DNA from: Bacillota bacterium
Lineage (GTDB): Bacteria > Bacillota > Clostridia > Christensenellales > Pumilibacteraceae
NCBI GenBank assembly: GCA_009777485.1
Contig: WRLT01000007.1
Coordinates: forward strand, 52,140 to 116,139
Reading direction: 5' to 3'
Length of the DNA stretch: 64,000 nt
In this document: one piece after another, positions 53,156 to 60,447 of the stretch
Layout of the letters: every line of letters begins with the position of its first letter
How positions within the stretch are numbered: position 1 is the stretch's first letter
Translations under genes and position numbers: made by a program
The notes under the pieces: model-generated
Databases searched by the model: none
What the model was told of the DNA's origin: nothing
Seen by the model: only the letters and a program-made list of their open reading frames with translations

Positions 53156-53295
53156 CGCCTTTGCCGCGTCGCGCCTACAAGAGGGGAATTTTTTAATGGG
53201 TTTATTTTTAAATTCTTAGCCGAAATTCTCCATTTTCCATTATCCATTCTCCATTTTTTAAAATCCATTTTCTATTGAAAAAATTTTCCATTTTT
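53156..53295. repeat. R-type remnant and CCATT-rich repeat before rluB
   Basis: A partial R unit (CGCGCCTACAAGAGGGGAAT), the tail block TTAGCCGAAATT (53217), then five CCATT-containing short repeats (TTCCATTATCCATTCTCCAT). The same TTAGCCGA plus CCATT run occurs at 58073-58139. The whole 486-base gap from 52810 to 53295 is repeat sequence; no gene is seen. Confidence 0.75.
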
Positions 53296-54009
53296 TTAAA
53301 AGCGTTTTAAAAATTCTATTTCGTGGGTTTTTAGTTCGCGGCATTCGCCTCTGCCTAAGCCGCCTAAGCGGATTTCGCCGATGGCGGTGCGTTTTAAAAA
53401 GGTTACGTTTTTGCCTACGGCTTCAAACATGCGGCGCACTTGACGGTTGCGCCCCTCTGATATAACTACCTCTATGCGCGCCTGCCCTTCTTCGGATTCT
53501 AAGCGGCGGACTTTGCATTTTTTTGTTTTTTCGCCGTCTAGCTCGACGCCGCGCCTAAGCTTTTCTAATTCGGCTTCGGTGATATCGCTCTCTAAACGTG
53601 CGGCGTAGGTTTTTGCTAATTCGTGGCGCGGGTGCATAACGCGGTTTGCGGTGTCGCCGTCGGTGGTTAATAAAATTAAGCCTTCGGTTTCGTAGTCTAG
53701 CCGTCCTACGGGAAAAATCCGCTTTTCTTTATACTTTGCGGGCAGATAGTCAATTACGGTTTTGCGCCCTTTATCGTCGGACGTGGTGGTTACGCAGCCT
53801 TTGGGTTTATGAAACGCTATGTACAGGTGCTTTAAAATTGGACGCACCTTTTTTCCGTCTAACGAAACCTTATCGTTTTCGGGGTTGATTTCAAAAGCAA
53901 GCTTGTCGGCGGTTTTGCCGTTTACGGCGACGCGCCCGTCTAGAACAAGCTGTTCACACGCGCGGCGCGAACCTAAGCCGCATTCCGCTAAATACTTATT
54001 GATACGCAT
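53296..54009 (-). CDS. rluB: Pseudouridine synthase of the RsuA/RluB family
   Basis: 237 residues. N-terminal S4 domain (MRINKYLAECGLGSRRACEQLV) and a synthase domain with the catalytic Asp in FPVGRLDYETEGLILLT, plus GRNRQVRRMFEAVG. In Clostridia the gene at this place (after the D,D-carboxypeptidase and gerW) modifies 23S rRNA at position 2605. The start directly follows the carboxypeptidase stop. Confidence 0.93.
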   Translation of the reverse strand: MRINKYLAECGLGSRRACEQLVLDGRVAVNGKTADKLAFEINPENDKVSLDGKKVRPILKHLYIAFHKPKGCVTTTSDDKGRKTVIDYLPAKYKEKRIFPVGRLDYETEGLILLTTDGDTANRVMHPRHELAKTYAARLESDITEAELEKLRRGVELDGEKTKKCKVRRLESEEGQARIEVVISEGRNRQVRRMFEAVGKNVTFLKRTAIGEIRLGGLGRGECRELKTHEIEFLKRF

Positions 54010-55194
54010 TTATACACTCCATTTGTCGGCGATGTCTTTTAGTCTATCCCAAAGATTTAATGAGTCCGCCGATTCTATGGTATACAATTTTGTTTCAAAA
54101 AGCAAGCTATTTTGCATGAATACTTGAATACTTCCCGCTTCTGCACCGATTTTTACGGGTGCGGACAGCGATTCGGGCAGATTTAGCTTAAATTGCAGCT
54201 GCGCTGCTTCGTCTTTTGTTAGCGGATACCGTATGCTTTCGGGTACGCCGCAGGCTATGCGTTGGGTGCGGCTGTTGCTTACGTTTACATGGCCTAGCGG
54301 CTCGCGCGGCGATAAAACCTGCTGCATAGAAAATTCGTTAAATGCCGTTTCCATAATGCGCGCGCAATCTTCAAACATCGGGCCGCAGTTTAGCACGGCG
54401 CAAACTACTTGAATATCGCCGCGCGTTGCGCTGGAAACGTAGCAGCGTCCTGCCTTTTTGGTAAAGCCTGTTTTTACGCCGTCGCAGCCCTCAAAGGAGG
54501 ACAGCAAGCGGTTTTTGTTGGTGATGATGCGGTTATAGCCGCGATCGGCATACGGCGCGTCGGTATACTTTTGGGTTTTGACAATTTGGGCGAATTCGGG
54601 GTTTTTAAGCGCGTATGCCGAAATCATTGCCAAATCGTAGGCGGTTGTGTAGTGGTGCGCTGCGTCTAGGCCGTGCGGCGTAACAAAGTTAGAGTTTTTT
54701 GCGCCTGCTTTGCGTGCGGTGGCGTTCATTAAATCGGCAAATTTTTCTTTGCTGCCGCTGGTAATAAGGGCTAGTGCTTCGGCGCAGTCGTTGCCCGATT
54801 GCAGCATAAGCCCGTACAGCAAGTCGCGCACGGAAAGCTGTTCGCCGCGCGCTAGGTAGATGGACGAACCCTCTACGCCGACTGCGCTGTCGGGAATTTT
54901 ATGCACCCGCGATAAGTCGGGCGTGTTTTCGATAACCGCAATAGCGGTAACAATTTTGGTGGTGCTGGCGGGGGCGCGGCGGCCGTGTGCGTTGTGTTGG
55001 TACAGTACGCGCCCTGTGTTGACTTCTACGCACGTCATGCCGTATGCACTGGTGGAGGGCGCGTGCGCATGGATAGGTTTTGCGGTGTTAAATATGCTTG
55101 CGTACAGCGGCAAAAGCAGCACGGCAAGGATTAGTGTAATAAAGCCTGTTTTCAGGATTTTACTTGTGTTTAAACTTATTTTTTGTTTTTGCAT
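54010..55194 (-). CDS. D-alanyl-D-alanine carboxypeptidase (PBP5/DacF type), copy 1
   Basis: 394 residues. One N-terminal span (about 14-32), then the serine peptidase domain with SxxK in ASTTKIVTA, SxN in SGNDCAEA and KTG in GVKTGFTKKAG. A C-terminal PBP5-type beta domain with an amphipathic end follows. It trims peptidoglycan pentapeptides. It overlaps gerW by 19 bases. A paralogue lies at 61875-63056. The position next to gerW fits sporulation DacF. Confidence 0.93.
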   Translation of the reverse strand: MQKQKISLNTSKILKTGFITLILAVLLLPLYASIFNTAKPIHAHAPSTSAYGMTCVEVNTGRVLYQHNAHGRRAPASTTKIVTAIAVIENTPDLSRVHKIPDSAVGVEGSSIYLARGEQLSVRDLLYGLMLQSGNDCAEALALITSGSKEKFADLMNATARKAGAKNSNFVTPHGLDAAHHYTTAYDLAMISAYALKNPEFAQIVKTQKYTDAPYADRGYNRIITNKNRLLSSFEGCDGVKTGFTKKAGRCYVSSATRGDIQVVCAVLNCGPMFEDCARIMETAFNEFSMQQVLSPREPLGHVNVSNSRTQRIACGVPESIRYPLTKDEAAQLQFKLNLPESLSAPVKIGAEAGSIQVFMQNSLLFETKLYTIESADSLNLWDRLKDIADKWSV

Positions 55195-55604
55195 GAGTTT
55201 TCTCCTTTGGGGGACGTTGCGCCCTTAACTATTGCGCCGACGGTTTGCGGAATTAAGCCTAAAAGTTTATCTAGCGGACTTTTTTCGTCCATGTTTACTA
55301 GCTTTATGCTTTTGCCGTCGCTTACTAAAAAGCATATGGGCGCAACCGAAACGCCCGCGCCGCTGCCGCCCGCAAACGGATAGCCGCCTACCGTTTCGGG
55401 CTGTGCGCCGTATTCTCCTCCGCCCGTAACAAAGCCCATTGTTACGCGGTTGACGGGGATTATGCTTGCGCCGTCTGCCGTGTAAACGGGCGTGCCGATT
55501 ACGATGTCTGCGTCTACTAAGCTGCGCATTTTAGAAAACGCATTATCCATTACGCGCTCTACGGGGCGTTCGTTATCGGGTTGTAGCGGGCCGATTATGT
55601 TCAT
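55176..55604 (-). CDS. ytfJ: GerW/YtfJ family protein
   Basis: 142 residues. The family core IVGTPVYTADGASIIPVNRVTMGFVTGGGEY appears here as VIGTPVYTADGASIIPVNRV..., followed by the Gly-rich GGYPFAGGSGAGVSVAPICFLV segment. Bacillus GerW is needed for spore germination; homologues also occur in non-sporulating Clostridia. It overlaps its DUF2953 neighbour by 32 bases and the carboxypeptidase by 19, an arrangement seen across Clostridia. Confidence 0.93.
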   Translation of the reverse strand: MNIIGPLQPDNERPVERVMDNAFSKMRSLVDADIVIGTPVYTADGASIIPVNRVTMGFVTGGGEYGAQPETVGGYPFAGGSGAGVSVAPICFLVSDGKSIKLVNMDEKSPLDKLLGLIPQTVGAIVKGATSPKGENSCKNKK

Positions 55605-56148
55605 GCGGTTTTCTCCTTGATATTGTTTTATGCGTAAAGCGTTTTAGCAGTAAGAGGCATACTCCGTACAAGATATCCGCGATAGAAAGGTACGCTTTTA
55701 CGTATGCTTGCGCGTCTAAGCGGTCGGCGTTGTATGCGGGCAAAAGGTTTTCGCGGACGTTTTGGGCAAAAAAATGCGTTTTGAGGAACCCTGTAAGCGT
55801 GTAAATCAGTATGCGCGCCGACGCAAATGCTATTGTGGTTAAAAACGGGTCGTGCGCCGTGCCGACGCAAACGCTGATTTCTGCCTTTTTTATGCGCAGG
55901 TTAGAAAGCAGCGCGGTAACGGCGGAAAAAGATATTTTGGCGCGTTTAGAGGGCTTTGCGCGGCGTTTTTTTGCGGGACTGTCTGTCGGGTTAAACGTGA
56001 ATTTGCCCTTGTATAGGCGGATACCGAACACGCGCAACGTAAATGCCCCGCCGCCGCTTAACGCGTTTACCTCTACGGAGGCTTCGATACGGATATCGCG
56101 GGTTAAAAGGAGTAGTACGGTTATTACAACGGCAAAAAAAACAGGCAT
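55573..56148 (-). CDS. DUF2953 domain protein
   Basis: 191 residues. One N-terminal span (MPVFFAVVITVLLLLTR) and a basic cytoplasmic or extracytoplasmic region. The DUF2953 pattern is seen in GGAFTLRVFGIRLYKGKF and CVGTAHDPFLTTIAFASARIL. In related genomes this gene follows scpB directly; here repeats R5/R6 and the gene at 56441-57730 intervene. Function unknown. Confidence 0.82.
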   Translation of the reverse strand: MPVFFAVVITVLLLLTRDIRIEASVEVNALSGGGAFTLRVFGIRLYKGKFTFNPTDSPAKKRRAKPSKRAKISFSAVTALLSNLRIKKAEISVCVGTAHDPFLTTIAFASARILIYTLTGFLKTHFFAQNVRENLLPAYNADRLDAQAYVKAYLSIADILYGVCLLLLKRFTHKTISRRKPHEHNRPATTR

Positions 56149-56251
56149 AAGTTAGTAAGCCACCTATGCCCTAGTTTTTGGATAACGGGGAGTATTTATA
56201 CATTTTTAATAATGGAGAATGTCGGCTAAGGATTTAAAAATAAATAGCCTT

Positions 56252-56440
56252 AAAAAAATTCCCCTCTTGAGGGGTGCCCCGTTAGGGGCGGGGTGGAAAG
56301 AAAAGCATAATTACGAATTCAGACGGGGTGGAAAGAAAAACGCCTTTCCACCCCGTCAACTTCGTTGCCACCCCTCAAGAGGGGAATTTTTTTGCGGTCT
56401 TTTTCCGCAAAACAATCAATGAGGGGATTTTAAAGGTTTT
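56252..56440. repeat. Repeat R5 (palindromic pair) and tail
   Basis: AATTCCCCTCTTGAGGGGTG and CCCCGTTAGGGGCGGGGTGG on the left face CTTTCCACCCCGTCAACTTC and CCACCCCTCAAGAGGGGAAT on the right, followed by TTTTTTGCGG and ACAATCAATGAGGGG. It occupies nearly the whole gap from the DUF2953 start to the stop at 56441. Left border of the zinc-ribbon gene cassette. Confidence 0.9.
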
Positions 56441-57730
56441 TTATTTTTTGAGGTTTTCGGCTTTTTGTTTTTCTTTTAATAATAGTTCTTCTAGCTGATG
56501 CGGTTTGTAATATTTAATTTTGGCTTTGCAATCTTTTTTCCATTTTTTACCAAATTCTTTGGAGTTCTTTTTGTTTACATAAATGGTTTGGTGTTTTTCC
56601 CAACCCGCAAACGCTCCTCCTATCCTATCCTTTTCATAATATACATCATAGCATAGTTCATGCGTTACATATTTTTCACCGATATATGTTACCGTATCGG
56701 GGATTACAATAGAGGTTATACGTGTGTGATAAGCAAACGCCTCACTAAAGATACTCGTTAGTTTACTACCGCTTTCAAATATTACGCTAGTTAAGTTTTT
56801 GCAATCTTTAAATGCGCCACGCCCGATACTCTTTACAGACTTTGGGATAGTAACAGCGGTTAAGCCTTTGCCTTTAAATTCGCAATCTTTTATTTCTGTT
56901 GTGCCGTCGGGGATTACGTAATGACCTGAGTTTTTGGCGCGTTGTTCGGCTTGCATATCTGTTATTTTCTTTTCTACTTGCGGACAGCTAAATGTGCCTG
57001 AATAAGTTCTGAATTTGTCTAAAAAATCCTCTTCCTGATTTGCTAGTTTTTCTATTTCTTTAAACTCATCATGTCCGATAGCACATGCTATCGCTTTGTT
57101 AAAGTATTTTATGGCTTGCCTGTACTCACTGTATGTTAATGAATTAAATGTGGGGTCATATTTATACTTTTCTGACTGACTATAGCAACTTCTAGCATAC
57201 CTTATAGCACTGTAAAATTTGACTTTCCGTTCTTTTTCTTGTTCAGCTTCTTGTGCAGCTTTCCATTTTTCTTTATCATATTTTTTGTAGATTTCTGCTT
57301 TTTGTTGTTCGTTAGCCACCGTTACGGCTTTTTCTAGATATTCTCTATGGGAATCTCCTCGATAATCCGTAAAGTTATTTGTTTCGATTACAACAAACCC
57401 AAACCATCCGCGATAGTCGGCGGGATTATGGTCTATTGCTTTTTGGAAGTTTTGTCTTGCTTTGCCTGTTTCGCCTAACGATAAAAATTCGTTGGCGATG
57501 CGGAGGTGGTCTTCGGCTTCGTTTTGCTCTTTGCCGATGATGGTTTTGTGGATGTTTTGTTGGGTGTGGTGGGTGTTGTGGGTGGTGTTGTGCGTGGTGT
57601 TGTGGATGTGTGTGATGTCTTGGGTGATTAGGTTTTGTGTGCCGCAGTATTTGCAAAAGATTTTTTGCATGTTTTCTTCGGCTTCTAAATTGTGGCCGCA
57701 GCTACTGCATTTTAGCGTTTGTACTTTCAT
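56441..57730 (-). CDS. Zinc-ribbon, TPR and BspA-type leucine-rich-repeat protein
   Basis: 429 residues from the ATG at 57730 (MKVQTLKCSSCGHNLEAEEN); 15 earlier codons lack a ribosome site and overlap the promoter. A zinc ribbon (Cys 8, 11, 26, 29), then a striking HNTTHNTTHNTHHT linker (about 42-56), a TPR-like region (about 70-160, GETGKARQNFQKAIDHNPADYRG), a Lys/Glu-rich helix, and BspA-type LRR_5 repeats (about 285-375, IPDGTTEIKDCEF, AVTIPKSVKSIGRGAFKDC). Shares its ribbon with the MORN protein. Lies in a repeat-bracketed insertion inside the scpB-DUF2953 junction. Confidence 0.82.
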   Translation of the reverse strand: MKVQTLKCSSCGHNLEAEENMQKIFCKYCGTQNLITQDITHIHNTTHNTTHNTHHTQQNIHKTIIGKEQNEAEDHLRIANEFLSLGETGKARQNFQKAIDHNPADYRGWFGFVVIETNNFTDYRGDSHREYLEKAVTVANEQQKAEIYKKYDKEKWKAAQEAEQEKERKVKFYSAIRYARSCYSQSEKYKYDPTFNSLTYSEYRQAIKYFNKAIACAIGHDEFKEIEKLANQEEDFLDKFRTYSGTFSCPQVEKKITDMQAEQRAKNSGHYVIPDGTTEIKDCEFKGKGLTAVTIPKSVKSIGRGAFKDCKNLTSVIFESGSKLTSIFSEAFAYHTRITSIVIPDTVTYIGEKYVTHELCYDVYYEKDRIGGAFAGWEKHQTIYVNKKNSKEFGKKWKKDCKAKIKYYKPHQLEELLLKEKQKAENLKK

Positions 57731-57766
57731 GGGGTGTAATCCGTCCTTTTTTTTTGTGTTAAAAAA

Positions 57767-57792
57767 AGTATACACCCCCCCCGACGCGTCAA
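57767..57792 (-). promoter_or_regulatory. Promoter with a G8 run in a 14-base spacer
   Basis: Minus strand TTGACG (57792-57787) and TATACT (57772-57767) are separated by only 14 bases, of which eight are consecutive G (57775-57782). The optimum is 17, so three extra G would restore it. Suggests phase variation. Confidence 0.6.
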
Positions 57793-57862
57793 GTGATTTG
57801 AGGGGGTTTTTGGGTTTTTGTTTTGGGTTTTTGGTTTTTCTTTTTTAAAATTCTTAGCAACA

Positions 57863-58060
57863 GAAAAATTCCCCTCTTGTAGGGGTGGCAGGCGCAAGCC
57901 TGACGGGGTGGAAAGGCGTTTTTCTTTCCACCCTGTCTGATTGGGGGTATTGGCTTTTCTTTCCACCCCGTCCGCTGACGCGTCCACCCCTCAAGAGGGG
58001 AATTTTTCTGCGGTCTATTTTCGTGGGACAATCAATGAGGGGGAATTTTTTAAAGGTTAA
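57863..58060. repeat. Repeat R6 (palindromic pair) and tail
   Basis: AATTCCCCTCTTGTAGGGGT, GGCAGGCGCAAGCCTGACGG and GTGG on the left; CTTTCCACCCCGTCCGC and CCACCCCTCAAGAGGGGAAT on the right; GTCTGATTGGGGGTATTGGC between; tail TTTTTCTGCGG and ACAATCAATGAGGGGG. Right border of the zinc-ribbon gene cassette. Confidence 0.9.
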
Positions 58061-58072
58061 TTTTTAAAATCT

Positions 58073-58139
58073 TAGCCGACATTTTCCATTTTCCATTATC
58101 CATTATCCATTTTCCATTATCCATTTTCCATTGTTGAAG
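58073..58139. repeat. TTAGCCGA block and CCATT tandem repeats before scpB
   Basis: TTAGCCGACATT followed by six copies of a TTTCCATTATCCA-type unit. Same structure as 53217-53295. The 409-base stretch 57731-58139 contains only the promoter, R6 and this repeat. Confidence 0.8.
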
Positions 58140-58841
58140 TTAGTTGATTTTTTGGAGGTTTTCGGCGTTTAGTAGGAAGTCGGGGATTTCTTCGGTTTCG
58201 GGGGTGGGTTCGGTTGGGGGGGTGTTGGCGGAATTTTCGGGGGCGTCTTCGGGGATTTCAAACTCGTTGTATAGGCCTGCTTGCGGCTCTTGCGGGGCGG
58301 CGAAGCTTTCGTTGAGGATTTTTATGCTTTCTAGCAGCTGCTCGTAGTCGGGCAGTTCGGAAAGGGAGGAAATTTGAAAGCGTTTTAAAAAGCTTTCGGT
58401 AGTGCCGAATAACAGCGGCTTGCCTACTGCCTCTTTGCGCCCTACTACCTCGATTAGGTTGTGTTTTAGCAGTACTTGTACCGTGTAATCGCAGTTTACC
58501 CCGCGAACCTGTTCTATTTCCAGGCGCGTAACGGGTTGGCGGTACGCGATAACGGCAATGGTTTCCAGCGCGGCGGACGAAAGCTCTTTTTCTTTAATCG
58601 GGGTTAAAAGGCGCGAAACCGATTCGGCGTAGTCGGGGTTGGTGCCGAATTGCAGTTTATTATTGTATTGCAGTAAGCGCACGCCGCTTTCGCCGCCGTA
58701 TTTTTCTTTTAACGCGGCAACGGCTTTATTAATCTCGCTTTTTTGCAAGCCTAAGTTTTCTTGCAGGTCGGAAATTAAAACTCCCCCGCCCGATAAAAAC
58801 AAAATCGCCTCGATGATGTGCTGTAATTTTTCTATTTGCAT
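58140..58841 (-). CDS. scpB: Segregation and condensation protein B
   Basis: 233 residues. Two winged helices that bind ScpA in the SMC complex: LQHIIEAILFLSGGGVLISDLQ, LKEKYGGESGVRLLQYN, and the signature LSSAALETIAVIAYRQPVTRLEIEQVRGVN. The C-terminal 40 residues are a Pro/Glu-rich tail. AGGAG lies before the ATG. It follows scpA by 35 bases, in the lysA-M50-scpA-scpB operon. Confidence 0.95.
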   Translation of the reverse strand: MQIEKLQHIIEAILFLSGGGVLISDLQENLGLQKSEINKAVAALKEKYGGESGVRLLQYNNKLQFGTNPDYAESVSRLLTPIKEKELSSAALETIAVIAYRQPVTRLEIEQVRGVNCDYTVQVLLKHNLIEVVGRKEAVGKPLLFGTTESFLKRFQISSLSELPDYEQLLESIKILNESFAAPQEPQAGLYNEFEIPEDAPENSANTPPTEPTPETEEIPDFLLNAENLQKIN

Positions 58842-58876
58842 AAAAGCTGCACTCCTATTGGAATAAATTTTTTTGG

Positions 58877-59725
58877 CTATTCGGCATTAACGGCGCAAAT
58901 GCGGATGTCGGAAAAAATATCCTCTTGAACCGCTTTAACCGTTTGCATTTTTAAAAGCTCTAACAACGCTAAAAAGGTTATGATGATTTCGATTTTGGTA
59001 TAGTCTGCTTGAAACAATTCAAAAAAACCGATTTCGCCGCGCAGCAGCAAGCAATCGCGTATGTGCTCCATTTGCTCGGCTACGGTGAAAGGCTCTAAAT
59101 CGATTTTTTTGGGTGCGGGCGCGGTTAAGCCGCGTTGCTCGATTTTTAAAAACAATTTTTGAATGGCGTCGAACAATCCGTCGGGAGTCATGTCGCGCAG
59201 TACGATATCGGGGTCGGCGTCTAAGCCTGCGGGCTTAAAAAATATGCCGACGGTTTCGCTGCGTTTCATTTTTTCGCCCGCCTCTTTATACAGCTTGTAC
59301 TCCTCTAAGCGGCGGATAAGCTCGCGTTTAGAGTCGTCTTCGGAGGCGGCTTCGGCGGCGGCTTTGGGCAAGAGGGCTTTGGATTTAATTTCGATTAAAA
59401 TGGCGGCAATTTCGATAAACTCGCCTGTTTTTTCTAAATCGGCGTTGCCTAAATCTTGCATGGCGGCTAAGTATTGGTCGGTGATGCGGGAGATAAAAAT
59501 ATCCTCTATGTTGATTTTTGCTAAACGCACCAAATGCAATAAAAGGTCTAGCGGCCCTTCGTAGTCGTCTAGACGAATGTTAAGCGGCCCGCCGAACTCG
59601 TTGGGCTCGGTACGCAGCTTTTCTATGTACGCGCTTGTTTTTTCGTCCAACACTACGCTGCGGGGCGCGGGCGGCTGAAAATCAAGGTTTTTAAGCGATT
59701 TTTTTCTTACGACATGAAGTCCCAA
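58877..59725 (-). CDS. scpA: Segregation and condensation protein A
   Basis: 282 residues from a TTG at 59725 (GGAG ten bases upstream, 19-base overlap with the M50 gene); an earlier TTG at 59755 lacks a ribosome site. The kleisin of SMC: the core LNIRLDDYEGPLDLLLHLVRLAKINIEDI starts near residue 46, then LEKTGEFIEIAAILIEIKSKALLP, and the C-terminal winged helix DYTKIEIIITFLALLELLKMQTVKAVQ. The N-terminal 45 residues are an unusual extension. The start choice is uncertain; the identity is not. Confidence 0.92.
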   Translation of the reverse strand: MGLHVVRKKSLKNLDFQPPAPRSVVLDEKTSAYIEKLRTEPNEFGGPLNIRLDDYEGPLDLLLHLVRLAKINIEDIFISRITDQYLAAMQDLGNADLEKTGEFIEIAAILIEIKSKALLPKAAAEAASEDDSKRELIRRLEEYKLYKEAGEKMKRSETVGIFFKPAGLDADPDIVLRDMTPDGLFDAIQKLFLKIEQRGLTAPAPKKIDLEPFTVAEQMEHIRDCLLLRGEIGFFELFQADYTKIEIIITFLALLELLKMQTVKAVQEDIFSDIRICAVNAE

Positions 59726-60447
59726 GGCACGTATACTCCAAAAATTAGTCCCCAAAGTTTTAACAGGCTGGTGCTGATTCTACCGCCTACCACCCGGATT
59801 AGATAGCCTAGCGGGTTTGCCCATTCGGGCAGTCTGCCGCCTAATAAACGCTCTATAAGCCCTAGCAGCGCGCCGAAAATGATTAGCCCTATTAAGATGT
59901 ACGGGCCTGTGTTGCGCATAAATTTGGTAAAGCGGTTGGTGGATTTGGTGGCGTTTTCTAGGATATGGTAGCCGTCAAGCGGAAATATGGGCAGCAGGTT
60001 AAATACGATTAGGTTGACGTTTATCATAAGTAAAAACAGAAAAAAGTAATAGAATACGCGCATCATAACGCCGCCGAAGCCGCTTGCCCAAATATCTCCG
60101 AAACGGAATATCAGTATGGCGAAAAATGAGGCGAAAAACGCTAGAATAAAGTTTATGGTAACGCCCGCAATAGACACTAAGAAAATGCCTTTGCGCGGCG
60201 AACGGAAGTTAAGCGGGTTTACGGGGACGGGCTTTGCGTAGCCAAAACCTACGGTTAGCAGCATGATAAAGCCTATGATGTCGATGTGTTTAACGGGATT
60301 TAGGGTTATTCTGCCTGCGAATTTTGCGGTGTAGTCGCCGTTCCATTTTGCAACCAAAGCGTGCGCCACCTCGTGCAGGGTGAACGCAATAATTACCGCT
60401 AAAATAAATAAAAGCGTAAATTGGATGGGTTGGTTGGAAAAAATCAA
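59707..60447 (-). CDS. M50-family (site-2 protease-like) membrane metalloprotease
   Basis: 246 residues from a TTG at 60447 that overlaps the lysA stop (TTGA), with AAGGAG eight bases upstream; the longer ATG frame would overlap lysA by 106 bases and is rejected. Five or so spans. Zinc motif HEVAH in IAFTLHEVAHALVAKWNGD, and the second motif in NLLPIFPLDGYHIL (NPxPxxxxDG type). Cleaves substrates within the membrane; target unknown. Regularly found between lysA and scpA in Clostridia. Confidence 0.9.
   Translation of the reverse strand: MIFSNQPIQFTLLFILAVIIAFTLHEVAHALVAKWNGDYTAKFAGRITLNPVKHIDIIGFIMLLTVGFGYAKPVPVNPLNFRSPRKGIFLVSIAGVTINFILAFFASFFAILIFRFGDIWASGFGGVMMRVFYYFFLFLLMINVNLIVFNLLPIFPLDGYHILENATKSTNRFTKFMRNTGPYILIGLIIFGALLGLIERLLGGRLPEWANPLGYLIRVVGGRISTSLLKLWGLIFGVYVPWDFMS

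Noticed and set aside
57731..58031. Frames reading NSPLEGW or PPLKRGIF through the R repeats
   Set aside because: These are translations of the repeat palindrome; they have no ribosome sites and recur at each copy.
58073..58139. CRISPR array suggested by short regular CCATT repeats
   Set aside because: Units are too short, have no unique spacers and there are no cas genes; they are simple tandem repeats.
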